Positions 7,287 to 15,757 of a stretch of DNA of 64,000 nucleotides are shown one piece after another (the first letter of the stretch is position 1; each line of letters begins with the position of its first letter). Made by a program: the position numbers and the translations under genes. The notes under the pieces are model-generated. The model did no database searches and had not been told where the DNA came from. It was given only the letters and a program-made list of their open reading frames with translations. Source of the stretch: Dinoroseobacter sp049800775 (GTDB taxonomy: Bacteria > Pseudomonadota > Alphaproteobacteria > Rhodobacterales > Rhodobacteraceae); the NCBI RefSeq assembly GCF_049800775.1, contig NZ_JBNAFR010000014.1:6515-70514 (forward strand), given 5' to 3'.

Positions 7287-9656
7287 TCAGGCCCGCTGCA
7301 GGGCCCCGGCCACCGCACTGCCATCCGCAGGCAGGGCCCGACCCATCATGTCAGAGCCATAGGGCCGCAGGTCCTCGGGGATCTGGGCCAACTGGGTTGT
7401 GACAGAGGGGGTGTAATCCCCGTTGCCCTGGCCATTGGTCCCACTCTGGTCATTGGCAAACGCGACCTCGAGCGGGGCGATGGTGGTGCCCGCCTGCGTG
7501 CCGTCGGACGCGATGTCGCCAATCCACGAGAGCGGATAGAAGGCCCTGTCGCCATTGTCCCGGCTTTCCCCCTTGAGGATGGTGTTGCCATGGGCGCCGA
7601 CCTCGTAGCGGATGTTCCAGTTGCCCACCCGGGCCGGGTCCGTGCCCCCGCTCTGGTAGCCGAAGAAATCGCCTGCCTTCGTGTTGCGCTCGTAGAAGAT
7701 ATTGAAGCGCATGACCGTCAGGTGGTCGCGCCGGGTCGCGCCGCCTGCATCGGTGTAGCTGATATTCGCGCGCCCCCCGAGGAAGGTGTTCCCGATCAGG
7801 GTGATGTTTTCGCTGCTATCCGTGTTGCCATCGCCATTGATCAGGAACCCCGGCCCCGAGCCGCCATTGCCGAACACCTCGAAGACATTGCCGATCAACC
7901 CGATGCCGAGCGTGGTCGTGGTATGGTTGATGGCCAGGGCCTGCAGGTAATCGCTGCGATGCGCGGAGATGAAGCTCCAGCCCACGAAAAGACCATCTGC
8001 CCGGCCGGCCGTGTTCGGGGAAATCTGGCCATTCGGGATCCGGCTGGCCACGCAGGCCACGGTGGACGGGGCCAGGAAATTGCCGGCGCAACCGATGATC
8101 TTCTGGGCGCCGACCTGGCTGCTCTCCTGGGTGCAGTCCTCGAAATAGGAGGCATCATAGCGCCAGAAAAAATTGGCTGTCGGGGCAAAGCCGCCATCAT
8201 CAATCGCGACATTCTGCATCGCGAGATAGGTGGCCCGCGCGCTGGTGCCCGCGTCGATCATGCGAATGGCCGAGGCGGTCCTGCGCCGGATTGTGAGGTT
8301 CCGCACGCGCACCTTCTCGGGGAAGCTGGTATTGGTGCTGGACCCGCCATCCTGATAGATCACATTGGCCGGCGTGCTCCCCGGCACGCCCTCAATGGTC
8401 ATGCAATAGTCGTCGCAGACCCGGTTCGGCATCACCGAATGGGTATGGACGGCCTCGACAAGCCGGATCACCGAGCCATCAATCGCACCCCGTCCGGTAT
8501 TGGCGTCATGCCAGTTGCGCAGTGCCGCCGAGGCAAGGGCGGTCGTTGCAAAAGGGGTGGCCGCCGCGGCTGCCGGATCCGTCGAGACCGCTGCGCCGCC
8601 CCCCGCGGCCGGATCCACATAGGCATAGAGGGTCTGGCGCCAGTTGTTGCGGTTGTTGCCGAAGGTCAGCACGCTGTTTTCGGATGCGGGCTTGCCGGCG
8701 GTCATGTCGCTGACCCGATGCACGCTCCCGACCCAGGGCAGGAATTCGGCGTCGATGGTGAACGTATTCCCCCTTGCCCCGGCCGAGGACAGGGAGGAGA
8801 TATCCACGGTGCCTTCATAGGCGCAGGCCGTATAGCCGCTGCTGGCATATGGCACCGGCAGGCAATCCGTGACCAGAAGACTGGCCTCGGCCCCCAGATG
8901 ATCCCGCACGATGAACCGCACGCCGGCCACGGGCTGGCCCTTGCGCGCATGGCGATGCGCCACGGCGATCCGGAGCGAGACGCTGTTCTGTCCGGCGCCG
9001 ACCTCCTGGCGGTCCGGGACCAGCCAGGCGAATTGCGCATGGGGCGGCATCCGGCCGGAGCTGTTCGTGGCCCCGCCAAGCGTGTCGCTCGCATAGACAT
9101 AATCGCTCAGGGCGACCATGTCCGCCGTGGGGGTGGCCTCGCCGGGTTTGCGGACCCGCGCGGTGATGGCGATGACCTCGTCAAAGGTCGTCTCGGCGCC
9201 GCTCGTGTCAAAGCCCGTACGGGTCACAAGCGCCTGACTGCCGGTGACGTCGGCGGGTGGTGCGGGCCATACCGCCTGCCAGCCATCCCCGGACACCATG
9301 CTCAGGGGGGAGGAATCCACGGGACGCGCCGCCACGGTCACGGATGTGCTGAACAGGCGCTGGTTGCCGGCGTCATCCGAGACGGTCAGCGTGAGATCCA
9401 GAACGCTCCCTTCCTGCAGGATGTGAGAGGCCGGAACCGCCGCGCCATCGCTTTGATAGAGCGCTGTCACCGAGGTGATCTGACCCTCTGAACTGGCAAA
9501 ATTGCCGGGCGAGAGCAGGGCCGCCGGCACAGCCTCCTGCGCGGTCTGCCCTTCCGTCACCGGAGCGAGATCAAGAGAGCCCTGCGCCGTGATGACAAGG
9601 ACCGGAGCCTCCCCCGCCAATTGGGCCGGTACGACAGAAATTGCGAATCCGATCAT
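7287..9656 (-). CDS. Secreted-type right-handed beta-helix protein
   Basis: Large 789-residue protein with no recognised enzymatic name. The first 300 or so residues look like beta-sandwich modules (SVLDLTLTVSDDAGNQRLFSTSVTVAA). The second half has the short repeating pattern of right-handed parallel beta-helices (LTIRRRTASAIRMID, LIGNVFEVFGNGG, NITLIGNTFLGG, NIRYEVGAHGNTILKG). Such proteins bind or cleave uronic-acid polysaccharides, or act as surface fibres. The start MIGFAISVVPAQLAG has no clear Sec signal peptide. The ATG at 9654-9656 is preceded by GGAG 8 nt upstream; the open frame extends further to 9902 but that part is not protein-like. Polysaccharide lyase, epimerase or adhesin are all possible. 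Confidence 0.72.
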   Translation of the reverse strand: MIGFAISVVPAQLAGEAPVLVITAQGSLDLAPVTEGQTAQEAVPAALLSPGNFASSEGQITSVTALYQSDGAAVPASHILQEGSVLDLTLTVSDDAGNQRLFSTSVTVAARPVDSSPLSMVSGDGWQAVWPAPPADVTGSQALVTRTGFDTSGAETTFDEVIAITARVRKPGEATPTADMVALSDYVYASDTLGGATNSSGRMPPHAQFAWLVPDRQEVGAGQNSVSLRIAVAHRHARKGQPVAGVRFIVRDHLGAEASLLVTDCLPVPYASSGYTACAYEGTVDISSLSSAGARGNTFTIDAEFLPWVGSVHRVSDMTAGKPASENSVLTFGNNRNNWRQTLYAYVDPAAGGGAAVSTDPAAAAATPFATTALASAALRNWHDANTGRGAIDGSVIRLVEAVHTHSVMPNRVCDDYCMTIEGVPGSTPANVIYQDGGSSTNTSFPEKVRVRNLTIRRRTASAIRMIDAGTSARATYLAMQNVAIDDGGFAPTANFFWRYDASYFEDCTQESSQVGAQKIIGCAGNFLAPSTVACVASRIPNGQISPNTAGRADGLFVGWSFISAHRSDYLQALAINHTTTTLGIGLIGNVFEVFGNGGSGPGFLINGDGNTDSSENITLIGNTFLGGRANISYTDAGGATRRDHLTVMRFNIFYERNTKAGDFFGYQSGGTDPARVGNWNIRYEVGAHGNTILKGESRDNGDRAFYPLSWIGDIASDGTQAGTTIAPLEVAFANDQSGTNGQGNGDYTPSVTTQLAQIPEDLRPYGSDMMGRALPADGSAVAGALQRA

Positions 9657-10047
9657 CCGATCTGCTCCATCAGGGAAGAGGCGGGCACAATCTGGCGGGC
9701 CATTCTGTGTCGGGCGGAGAGAGGAGAGGAAACGGGCATGCTGGATCCCTTTGAGTGCGAAAAGACCTGAACGGTCCGGACATGGCGATGGCGACAGCCT
9801 GACACTCCGGGCCAGGGCCAGGTGGTCGCGATCTGTCAGACTCGGAAAGTAAGCCCTGCCGGAACCGGCCAAGGGGCGCGTTGCATGCGCGTGCGGGACC
9901 ACGGGGAGGTGACACCCAGGTCTCCGGAACGCATGCCCTCAAGCTAGAGGGCCGCCATGAACAAGTGCTGAAGTCACCGTACGGTGCCCGGAGCGCGCGC
10001 GGTGCCGGGGCTCTGCCCGGTGGTGATCCGGGCCGGTCCGGGCGGCG
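9657..10047. other. Intergenic region between wzx and beta-helix gene
   Basis: Gap of 391 bp between the stop of the wzx-like gene and the start of the beta-helix gene, both leftward. It should contain the promoter of the beta-helix gene. A GGAG ribosome-binding site lies at 9665-9668. No repeat, RNA gene or convincing small open frame was seen. Confidence 0.45.
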
Positions 10048-11580
10048 CTACTTGCGCATCGTGGGCACTTTCAGCGCCTTCATCACATCCCGGCGCATCT
10101 CGACGTTGAAGGCCAGACGCAGGCCGACCAGCGCGGCCAGAACCGCCCCGGTGATCAGCAGCTCGAAGAACATTGTCTCCAGTTGCAGCCAGTCCCGCAA
10201 TCCCAGCAGGAGCGCCAGGGAGCCTGCCGCGAAGACCGCCTCGCCAAGAAAGGTCCGTCGCACGGTGTCCAGCGTCAGCGGGGTGTAGCGCAGGGACACG
10301 ACCGCCATCAAAGGCACCATCCCGAAGACCAGCGCCAGCATATAGCCCGCCACCAGCCCGACCACGCCGAACTGGGCCCCGGTGAACAGGGCTGCGAGCA
10401 ACAGGCCGGTTCCGGCCAGCCGGGCCAGAAACAGCTGCTTGCTGCGTCCACAGGCCACCAGCGTCCAGAGAAAACTGCTCAGGGTCAGGGCGGTCATCGG
10501 CAGCAGGCCAAGCCATGCCAGCAATGGCACCACCCCGGTCCAGTCCGGCCCCAGCAGGATCCGCACAAGGACATCCGCACAGGAACAGACCAGAAGGCCG
10601 ATCGGCACCATCACCAGATTGGCGCGGGTCACCTGGCGCATATACATGCTCTGGAACTCGGCCCGGTCATCCTGCAAACGGCTGAGCGAGGGGATGAACG
10701 CCCCGGACAGGGGCGAAATGATCCGCCGCTGGGGCATCTGGGCAATGGTCTGGGCCCGGTAGAACAGGGCGGCATCGGTCGGGGCGAAAAGCCGCCCGAT
10801 CACCACCAGCTGTATGGAGCGCGCGAATTCTCCGAGCAGGCGCTCCGCGGCGAGATAGCCGCCAAAGCTCAGGGCGCTGCGCGCCTCCTGGAACTTGTAT
10901 TTCAATGGGCTGGAGGGCAGCCAGCGGATCAGCACCAGCAGATAGAGCAGGTTCAGCACTTCGGTCATGACCAGCTGGATCACCAGCGCCCAGTATCCCG
11001 CCCCGGCCAGAGCCGCCCCGATTGCCATGACCGCGGCGAGGCAGGCTGCGCCGAACCCGCCGATCTCGATCTGCCGGATCCGCATCTGGCGGCGCAGGAT
11101 GGCCACATATTGCGCGGTCAGCACGGACAGGAAGATATAGGGCGACATCCAGACAAAGACCTGCGCCGCCTCCGGCACGTCGTAGAACACTGCCGCAGGG
11201 CCGCCCAGAAGCGCCACCGCGATGGACAGGGTCGCCCCAAGCGCCACATTGGTCCAGAGCAGGGTCGAGGCCAGCTGATGGGTCACATGGGGGCGTTGGA
11301 CCACCGCCTGCGCCAGCCCGAATTCCGACAATCCCGTGGCAATCAGGATGGCGGGCATGGCCATGGCGATCACCGCCTGCTGTTCGGGCGGGACCAGACG
11401 GGCCAGCACCGCGGTCGATCCCAGCGCCACGATGATCTTGGCCGCCGCAAAGAGCAGCACCGTGATGGCGGACCGCCCGGTGCGCGAGCCCAGCCCCTTG
11501 GTCACGCCGGTGACATCAAAGACCTGGTCGCGGGGATCGGCCCGATCCTGATCGGTATCTGGAGAAGAAGAACTCGTCAT
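10048..11580 (-). CDS. wzx: Polysaccharide flippase, Wzx/RfbX family
   Basis: Integral membrane lipid-linked oligosaccharide flippase of the MOP superfamily, moving undecaprenyl-linked repeat units across the inner membrane. The 510-residue product has about twelve hydrophobic helices. Family-typical segments include TGLGSRTGRSAITVLLFAAAKIIVALGSTAVLARLVPP at the N-terminus, FGLAQAVVQRP, LSFGGYLAAERLLGEFARSIQLVVIGRLF and GAFIPSLSRLQDDRAEF. The ATG at 11578-11580 is used. The ribosome-binding site is weak and a perfect 7-bp inverted repeat lies at 11611-11630. It belongs with the wzy-like gene at 14057-15535, which gives a Wzx/Wzy pathway beside the ABC exporter. Confidence 0.9.
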   Translation of the reverse strand: MTSSSSPDTDQDRADPRDQVFDVTGVTKGLGSRTGRSAITVLLFAAAKIIVALGSTAVLARLVPPEQQAVIAMAMPAILIATGLSEFGLAQAVVQRPHVTHQLASTLLWTNVALGATLSIAVALLGGPAAVFYDVPEAAQVFVWMSPYIFLSVLTAQYVAILRRQMRIRQIEIGGFGAACLAAVMAIGAALAGAGYWALVIQLVMTEVLNLLYLLVLIRWLPSSPLKYKFQEARSALSFGGYLAAERLLGEFARSIQLVVIGRLFAPTDAALFYRAQTIAQMPQRRIISPLSGAFIPSLSRLQDDRAEFQSMYMRQVTRANLVMVPIGLLVCSCADVLVRILLGPDWTGVVPLLAWLGLLPMTALTLSSFLWTLVACGRSKQLFLARLAGTGLLLAALFTGAQFGVVGLVAGYMLALVFGMVPLMAVVSLRYTPLTLDTVRRTFLGEAVFAAGSLALLLGLRDWLQLETMFFELLITGAVLAALVGLRLAFNVEMRRDVMKALKVPTMRK

Positions 11581-11610
11581 GACCGCATTCCCGGGGCGTT
11601 GCTGTCCTGT

Positions 11611-11630
11611 CTATGCGGACCTTCGCATAG
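11611..11630. promoter_or_regulatory. Inverted repeat upstream of wzx
   Basis: CTATGCG (11611-11617) and CGCATAG (11624-11630) form a perfect 7-bp inverted repeat around a 6-nt spacer, starting 30 bp upstream of the wzx start. It lies in a 300-bp gap (11581-11880) with no believable gene. It could be an operator or a leader hairpin; no further support is visible. Confidence 0.4.
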
Positions 11631-11880
11631 TCGTGTAATCTGCAAGGGGTTACAAAATCATCACGCAACGCGCGACGATCTGACACCGCCTCCCGCGTGG
11701 CTGTGCCCGACAAGGGGGCGGATGCTGGCGGGATCGCCCCTGCGGGAGACAACGGGGATCCGGACTGGGATCAGAACTGGGCCCCGCCCGCCCCTTGCAT
11801 CGGCCCAAGCACTGCCCTTGTACCGGCCTTCTACTGGCCCTGCGGGACCGCCCTGTCTGCCGTTCCGGAGGGTGGCGCGG

Positions 11881-13197
11881 CTATCTGGCACCGGCCTCGA
11901 AGGCGCCGAGCGTCGGCGGGTCGGCGCGCGGGGTGCCTTGCAGATCCGTGGGCACGGCGGCGTCCTGGCTTCCGGCCCCGATCAACGGCCCCCCGGGCTT
12001 GGGGCGGAAATCCCGATCCAGAGGAGCCGCGAAAAAGACGCTTGGCACCCGGATCCCCAGATTGCTCTCCTGCCAGTTGGCGACCCCCTGAAAGGCCATG
12101 GCCACATTGTTGCGCACCTCCACATTCCCGGATTTCCAACCATTGCGATTGTCGCGCAGCAGGATCCAGGGGTGGTCCGCGGGCGTGCCGCTGATATTGA
12201 CCACCGTGTTATTGGCAATCAGGCTGTCGGTCCCGGCATAGACCGAGATTCCGTGAAACGCATCGACCGCGACCAGATTGTTGCGGATGACAATGTTGCG
12301 GTAGATGCCGTCGAACAGGCTGATCCCCTGCAGCTTGCTGCGCAGGGGGTGATCTGCGGGACCGACCCATTCCAGGATGGTGTTGTTCTCGACAAGGATA
12401 TCCGAGACGCTCTTGCGCCCATCGGGATCCTCATGGGTGGCCCAGGTCTGAAAGCCATCATCATGGTTGTCATCCACGGACACCGCGTTCTGAACATGGT
12501 TGCCCGCGAAGACCGAGCCATTGCCCAGGCCGCGCAGGCCATCGCCACTGAACCCGTCCACCCGATTATCCCGAACCTCGGCCCGGGCACCGGTGGTCGT
12601 GATGCCAAAGGTCACGGCGGTGACCACGCTGTCGCGCACGACACTGTCATCGCCATCGACCCGGATCCCGTTGGCGCGCCAGTCCACCAGCCACTGCTCG
12701 GCGCTCCAGTTCAGATAATCCTCGGGCGCGGTGGCGTTGCCGCGCACATCAAAGCCGATGATGGCGACATCGCTGGAGGTCCGATCCACCTCCACGAGAT
12801 TGCCGGGCTTGGTGGCCGGGCGGAGGGGCCAGACCGACAGGTCATGAAACCGCAGCCCGTGGCTGTCCCGCACCAGCAATTGCTCGGCATGGACCTGCCC
12901 CGGGGTCTGGGCGACGATCTCCACGGGCGGGTCGTAATCGGCCTTGGCGATCTTGATCTGCCCATAGGCCCCATCGCGCAGGACCACCCGGTCTCCCCCG
13001 GTGACCACGCCGCTGCGCAGGGCCTTGTGCACGGTGGGGAACGGCGCCTCGACACTGCCATCGGCCTGCGCCTCATCCGCCCCGGGGGCCACATGGACAT
13101 CCCGGGCCAGCGCGGCACTGGTCAAGGCGCAGATCGCGGCGAGCACCAGGCCGGCGCGCGAGACAGCCCCGCCTGTCACGCCAGAAGCGCCCGGCAC
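11881..13197 (-). CDS. Exported right-handed beta-helix protein
   Basis: Protein of 438 residues with an N-terminal signal peptide (AGLVLAAICALTSAALA, cleavage probably before RDVHVAPG). The start DVHVAPGADEAQADGSVEAPF and the following 'TVHKALRSGVVTGGDRVVLRDG' resemble the N-cap of PL6/chondroitinase-B-like beta-helices. Repeating coils follow (VVRDSVVTAVTFGI, AEVRDNRVDGFSG, DILVENNTILEWVG, NIVIRNNLVAVDAFHGISV). It is probably a periplasmic or secreted polysaccharide lyase, epimerase or binding protein. The GTG at 13197 is preferred because GGGA stands about 10 nt upstream; a second GTG at 13179 overlaps the stop of the upstream glycosyltransferase (GTGA). Either way it overlaps that gene, so it is part of the wzy operon. 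Confidence 0.8.
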   Translation of the reverse strand: MPGASGVTGGAVSRAGLVLAAICALTSAALARDVHVAPGADEAQADGSVEAPFPTVHKALRSGVVTGGDRVVLRDGAYGQIKIAKADYDPPVEIVAQTPGQVHAEQLLVRDSHGLRFHDLSVWPLRPATKPGNLVEVDRTSSDVAIIGFDVRGNATAPEDYLNWSAEQWLVDWRANGIRVDGDDSVVRDSVVTAVTFGITTTGARAEVRDNRVDGFSGDGLRGLGNGSVFAGNHVQNAVSVDDNHDDGFQTWATHEDPDGRKSVSDILVENNTILEWVGPADHPLRSKLQGISLFDGIYRNIVIRNNLVAVDAFHGISVYAGTDSLIANNTVVNISGTPADHPWILLRDNRNGWKSGNVEVRNNVAMAFQGVANWQESNLGIRVPSVFFAAPLDRDFRPKPGGPLIGAGSQDAAVPTDLQGTPRADPPTLGAFEAGAR

Positions 13198-14060
13198 CGC
13201 AGATATCCCGCATAGGCCAGATAGCGCGGATTGGTCGGCGTGGCCCGCACGGCCAGGGCCGCATGGCGCGCGGCGGCCTTCCAGTTCCGGAACATGCGAT
13301 GCCCGCCGGCAATGCGATGATGGTGCCGCGCCAGGGCATCGGGATACCGGGCCAGAAGCGCTTCGTGCTTGGACAGGACATATTCCTGCGCGGCCAGGCG
13401 TTTCTGGCTGGATCGTGTGATCGAGTTGTCCGACATGCGCTGCACGACCAGATCCTCATCCACGAAGGCCACGGGCCCCTGCTGGGCCACGCGCAGCATC
13501 AGCTCCCAATCGACCAGGGCGCGCAGGTCCTCGTCGAACCCGCCCACGGCCTGGAACACATCCCGGCGGATGATCAGCATCTGGGTCGAGATATAGCTGC
13601 CCCGGGTCAGGCTGGGCAGGATATCCCCCTCCAGCGGCGCAGTGGCCGGATCGGGAAACCGCGCCTGCACCGCCGTTTCAGGGCGGGCATCGGCCTTGAC
13701 CAGCATACCGCAATAGGCGGCCACGAAGTCACTGTTCTCAAGCCGGGCCATCTGCTGGCGCAGCTTGTCCTGCATCCAGACGTCATCACTGTCCTGAAAG
13801 GCGATCCAGGGGGCCTCGGTCAGGGCCACCCCGTGATTGCGGGCCGCCGAGGGGCCGCGCGGGCCGGGATTGCTCGACACCCGCACCCGGGGATCGGCCA
13901 TCGCGCGCACCACATCCATGGTGGCATCCGTCGAGGCGTCATCGACCACGATCACATCCAGATCGGTGAAATCCTGGTCCAGAACACTCTGGACGGCCTC
14001 GGCCACCGTGTCCTCTCGGTTGTGGCAGGGAATGATCACACTGACCTGTGGGGCACTCAT
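13176..14060 (-). CDS. Family 2 glycosyltransferase
   Basis: GT2 enzyme of 294 residues. The N-terminus QVSVIIPCHNREDTVAEAVQ, then VIVVDDASTDATMDVV, GPSAARNHGV and FQDSDDVWMQDKL (metal site) are the standard GT2 order. GGFDEDLRALVDWELMLRVAQ holds the catalytic-base region. The open frame continues far upstream, but the true start is the ATG at 14058-14060, which overlaps the wzy stop as ATGA and has AAAGGA about 9 nt upstream. It sits between the polymerase and the beta-helix gene in one leftward operon. The sugar donor cannot be inferred. Confidence 0.88.
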   Translation of the reverse strand: MSAPQVSVIIPCHNREDTVAEAVQSVLDQDFTDLDVIVVDDASTDATMDVVRAMADPRVRVSSNPGPRGPSAARNHGVALTEAPWIAFQDSDDVWMQDKLRQQMARLENSDFVAAYCGMLVKADARPETAVQARFPDPATAPLEGDILPSLTRGSYISTQMLIIRRDVFQAVGGFDEDLRALVDWELMLRVAQQGPVAFVDEDLVVQRMSDNSITRSSQKRLAAQEYVLSKHEALLARYPDALARHHHRIAGGHRMFRNWKAAARHAALAVRATPTNPRYLAYAGYLRCRALLA

Positions 14061-15535
14061 GCTGTGCTGTCCTTTCGCGGAGTCGTATCGGTGAAACGGG
14101 ATCGCCGGAGGGACCCTGCACGGGTCACTTGCGGCTCCGGGCTCTCGGGCTCTGTCCCGGCAGAGGCGGGGCCGCCGGTCTGTGGCTCTCTGGCGTTCGG
14201 GGCGAAACGCGAATAGCGCGCGGCTTGTGGCTGCGCGGCCGGGCCGTCCCCGGCCTCCCCCGCCGCATCCGGGGCGGTCGCGGCCTGCGGAGAGGCATAC
14301 ATCCACGCCCCTGCCCCCAGATAGAACATCGTGAAGACCGACATGTTGCCCCAGATATGCACGGTCACGATCGTCAGGCTGATCCCGATCAGGGCCACCG
14401 CGTGGCCGATGCGAATGGCGGCGACCTCCGGGTCGGCCAGAGTGGCCCGTGAGAGCAGCCAGATATGGGCCACGAAGGCCACGAGCAACAGCACTGCCCC
14501 CACGATGCCGTAGCGCATGGAGGTGAGCAGCCAGAAATTGTCCACCGAGGATGTCAGCCAATGGGGCCGTGGCCAGTCATTGAAACCGATGCCGAAGATC
14601 GGGCTGCTCTGCACGGCGGCCCAGCCCGCATCGAAGATCGCGATCCGGGTATAGCCGGTGAGCGGGTTGAAGGTGAGCGAGTCGATCAGGATCGTCACCG
14701 GCGTCCGGGCCGATAGCAGGTCGACCCCCACATAGAGCACGGCCGTGATGATGATCAGGGCCTTCCACCGCCCCCGGCTGATCCAGGCCCAGCCCAGCAA
14801 CCCAAGCTGCAGCAGGCAGGCCAGCAGGGGGGCCGAAGACAGCGCCATCATCGTCGTAAAGAGTGACAGGCCCACCCCGATCCCGATCTTGACCAGGTTC
14901 CCCCGCGCAAGGGCGACGAAATTGGCCAGGGTCAGCGAGCAGAACAGTCCCCACAGGATGGGGTGATCGAACACGCCATAGACCCGTTCCATCCCCAGGC
15001 GCCCATAGGCACTGCGCCCCCGGAAGGGGGTCTCGAAATACGGACGCAGCAGGTCGGGGATCACCAGTTTCCCGGTGATCAGTTCGATGAGCACGAAAGG
15101 CATCAGCACCAGCAGCGCGATCAGGATGATCCGGAACAGGCGCCGATAGCCAATGGCATCCTGGACCAGCACCCGGCCGACGAAATACCCGCCCGTCAGT
15201 TCCACCGCCGTGATCCCGGCAAAGGGAATACGCGACGGCCCCTCGATCACGGTCAGCGAAATAATGATCCAGACCCCGTGGAGCAGGAAGAACAGGTCGA
15301 CTATCGTGAAGCGACCCGCCTGTCCGGACATGACCTTCAGGGCAAAGGGAACCGTCGCCACCAGCAGGAAGAGCCGGGTTGGCGACAACAGGAAACCAGC
15401 CAGTTCAAAGGATGCGGGCGTCAGGATGGTGATGATGAACAGCACCAGCAAGGGACCGGAGGATTGGGCCCGGGCCGCATCGCCCTGCAAGCGGAGGCGA
15501 GACGCATCTGGAATCCGTGTGTCCAGCGCTGTCAC
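14057..15535 (-). CDS. wzy: O-antigen ligase/polymerase-like protein (Wzy family)
   Basis: Membrane protein of 492 residues with about ten to twelve hydrophobic helices and a large periplasmic loop, as in Wzy polymerases and WaaL ligases. Helix-rich segments include LLVLFIITILTPASFELAGF and LFLLVATVPFALKVM. The loop near PLTGYTRIAIFDAGWAAV and IFGIGFNDW carries the GxG and small-residue signature common in the Wzy_C domain. With the neighbouring wzx it would polymerise the repeat unit at the outer face of the inner membrane. The C-terminal 70 residues are hydrophilic. The start is the GTG at 15533-15535, preceded by GAGGAAG. It is first of the leftward operon wzy-GT2-beta-helix. Confidence 0.84.
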   Translation of the reverse strand: MTALDTRIPDASRLRLQGDAARAQSSGPLLVLFIITILTPASFELAGFLLSPTRLFLLVATVPFALKVMSGQAGRFTIVDLFFLLHGVWIIISLTVIEGPSRIPFAGITAVELTGGYFVGRVLVQDAIGYRRLFRIILIALLVLMPFVLIELITGKLVIPDLLRPYFETPFRGRSAYGRLGMERVYGVFDHPILWGLFCSLTLANFVALARGNLVKIGIGVGLSLFTTMMALSSAPLLACLLQLGLLGWAWISRGRWKALIIITAVLYVGVDLLSARTPVTILIDSLTFNPLTGYTRIAIFDAGWAAVQSSPIFGIGFNDWPRPHWLTSSVDNFWLLTSMRYGIVGAVLLLVAFVAHIWLLSRATLADPEVAAIRIGHAVALIGISLTIVTVHIWGNMSVFTMFYLGAGAWMYASPQAATAPDAAGEAGDGPAAQPQAARYSRFAPNAREPQTGGPASAGTEPESPEPQVTRAGSLRRSRFTDTTPRKDSTA

Positions 15536-15757
15536 AGATCTTCCTCGGTCTGTTCATGGAGCGGCGCGATCGTCACAAGGGATCGGTCAAGCCGATAGCC
15601 CCGTCGATCCAGGCGATAATACTGAAGACGTGTTAGCAAAACAGACCGTTACAAACAAGGTTTCTAAGGTTAACTGGCTAACAGATCCGCCCTGTCAATC
15701 CCATGCGGCGCAGTCGCGGGGCGGCCCGGTTTCCGCCCGATCGGAAGAGATCCGCCC
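15536..15757. promoter_or_regulatory. Divergent promoter region, wzy operon / EEP gene
   Basis: These 222 bp lie between divergent start codons and contain an AT-rich core at about 15615-15685, the expected place for both promoters. TGTTAGC (15631-15637) and GCTAACA (15677-15683) are a perfect 7-bp inverted repeat with 39 bp between them, flanking a segment containing GTTACAAAC and GGTTAAC. This could be a pair of half-sites for a regulator. Confidence 0.5.

Noticed and set aside
7239..9491. 750-codon open frame antisense to the beta-helix gene
   Set aside because: Composition is Arg/Gly/His/Asp-rich with no domain, typical of GC-rich antisense shadows; the minus strand has a clear protein.
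10183..13215. 1010-codon open frame on the plus strand
   Set aside because: It lies antisense to wzx and the exported beta-helix gene and crosses their intergenic gap; no family motifs.
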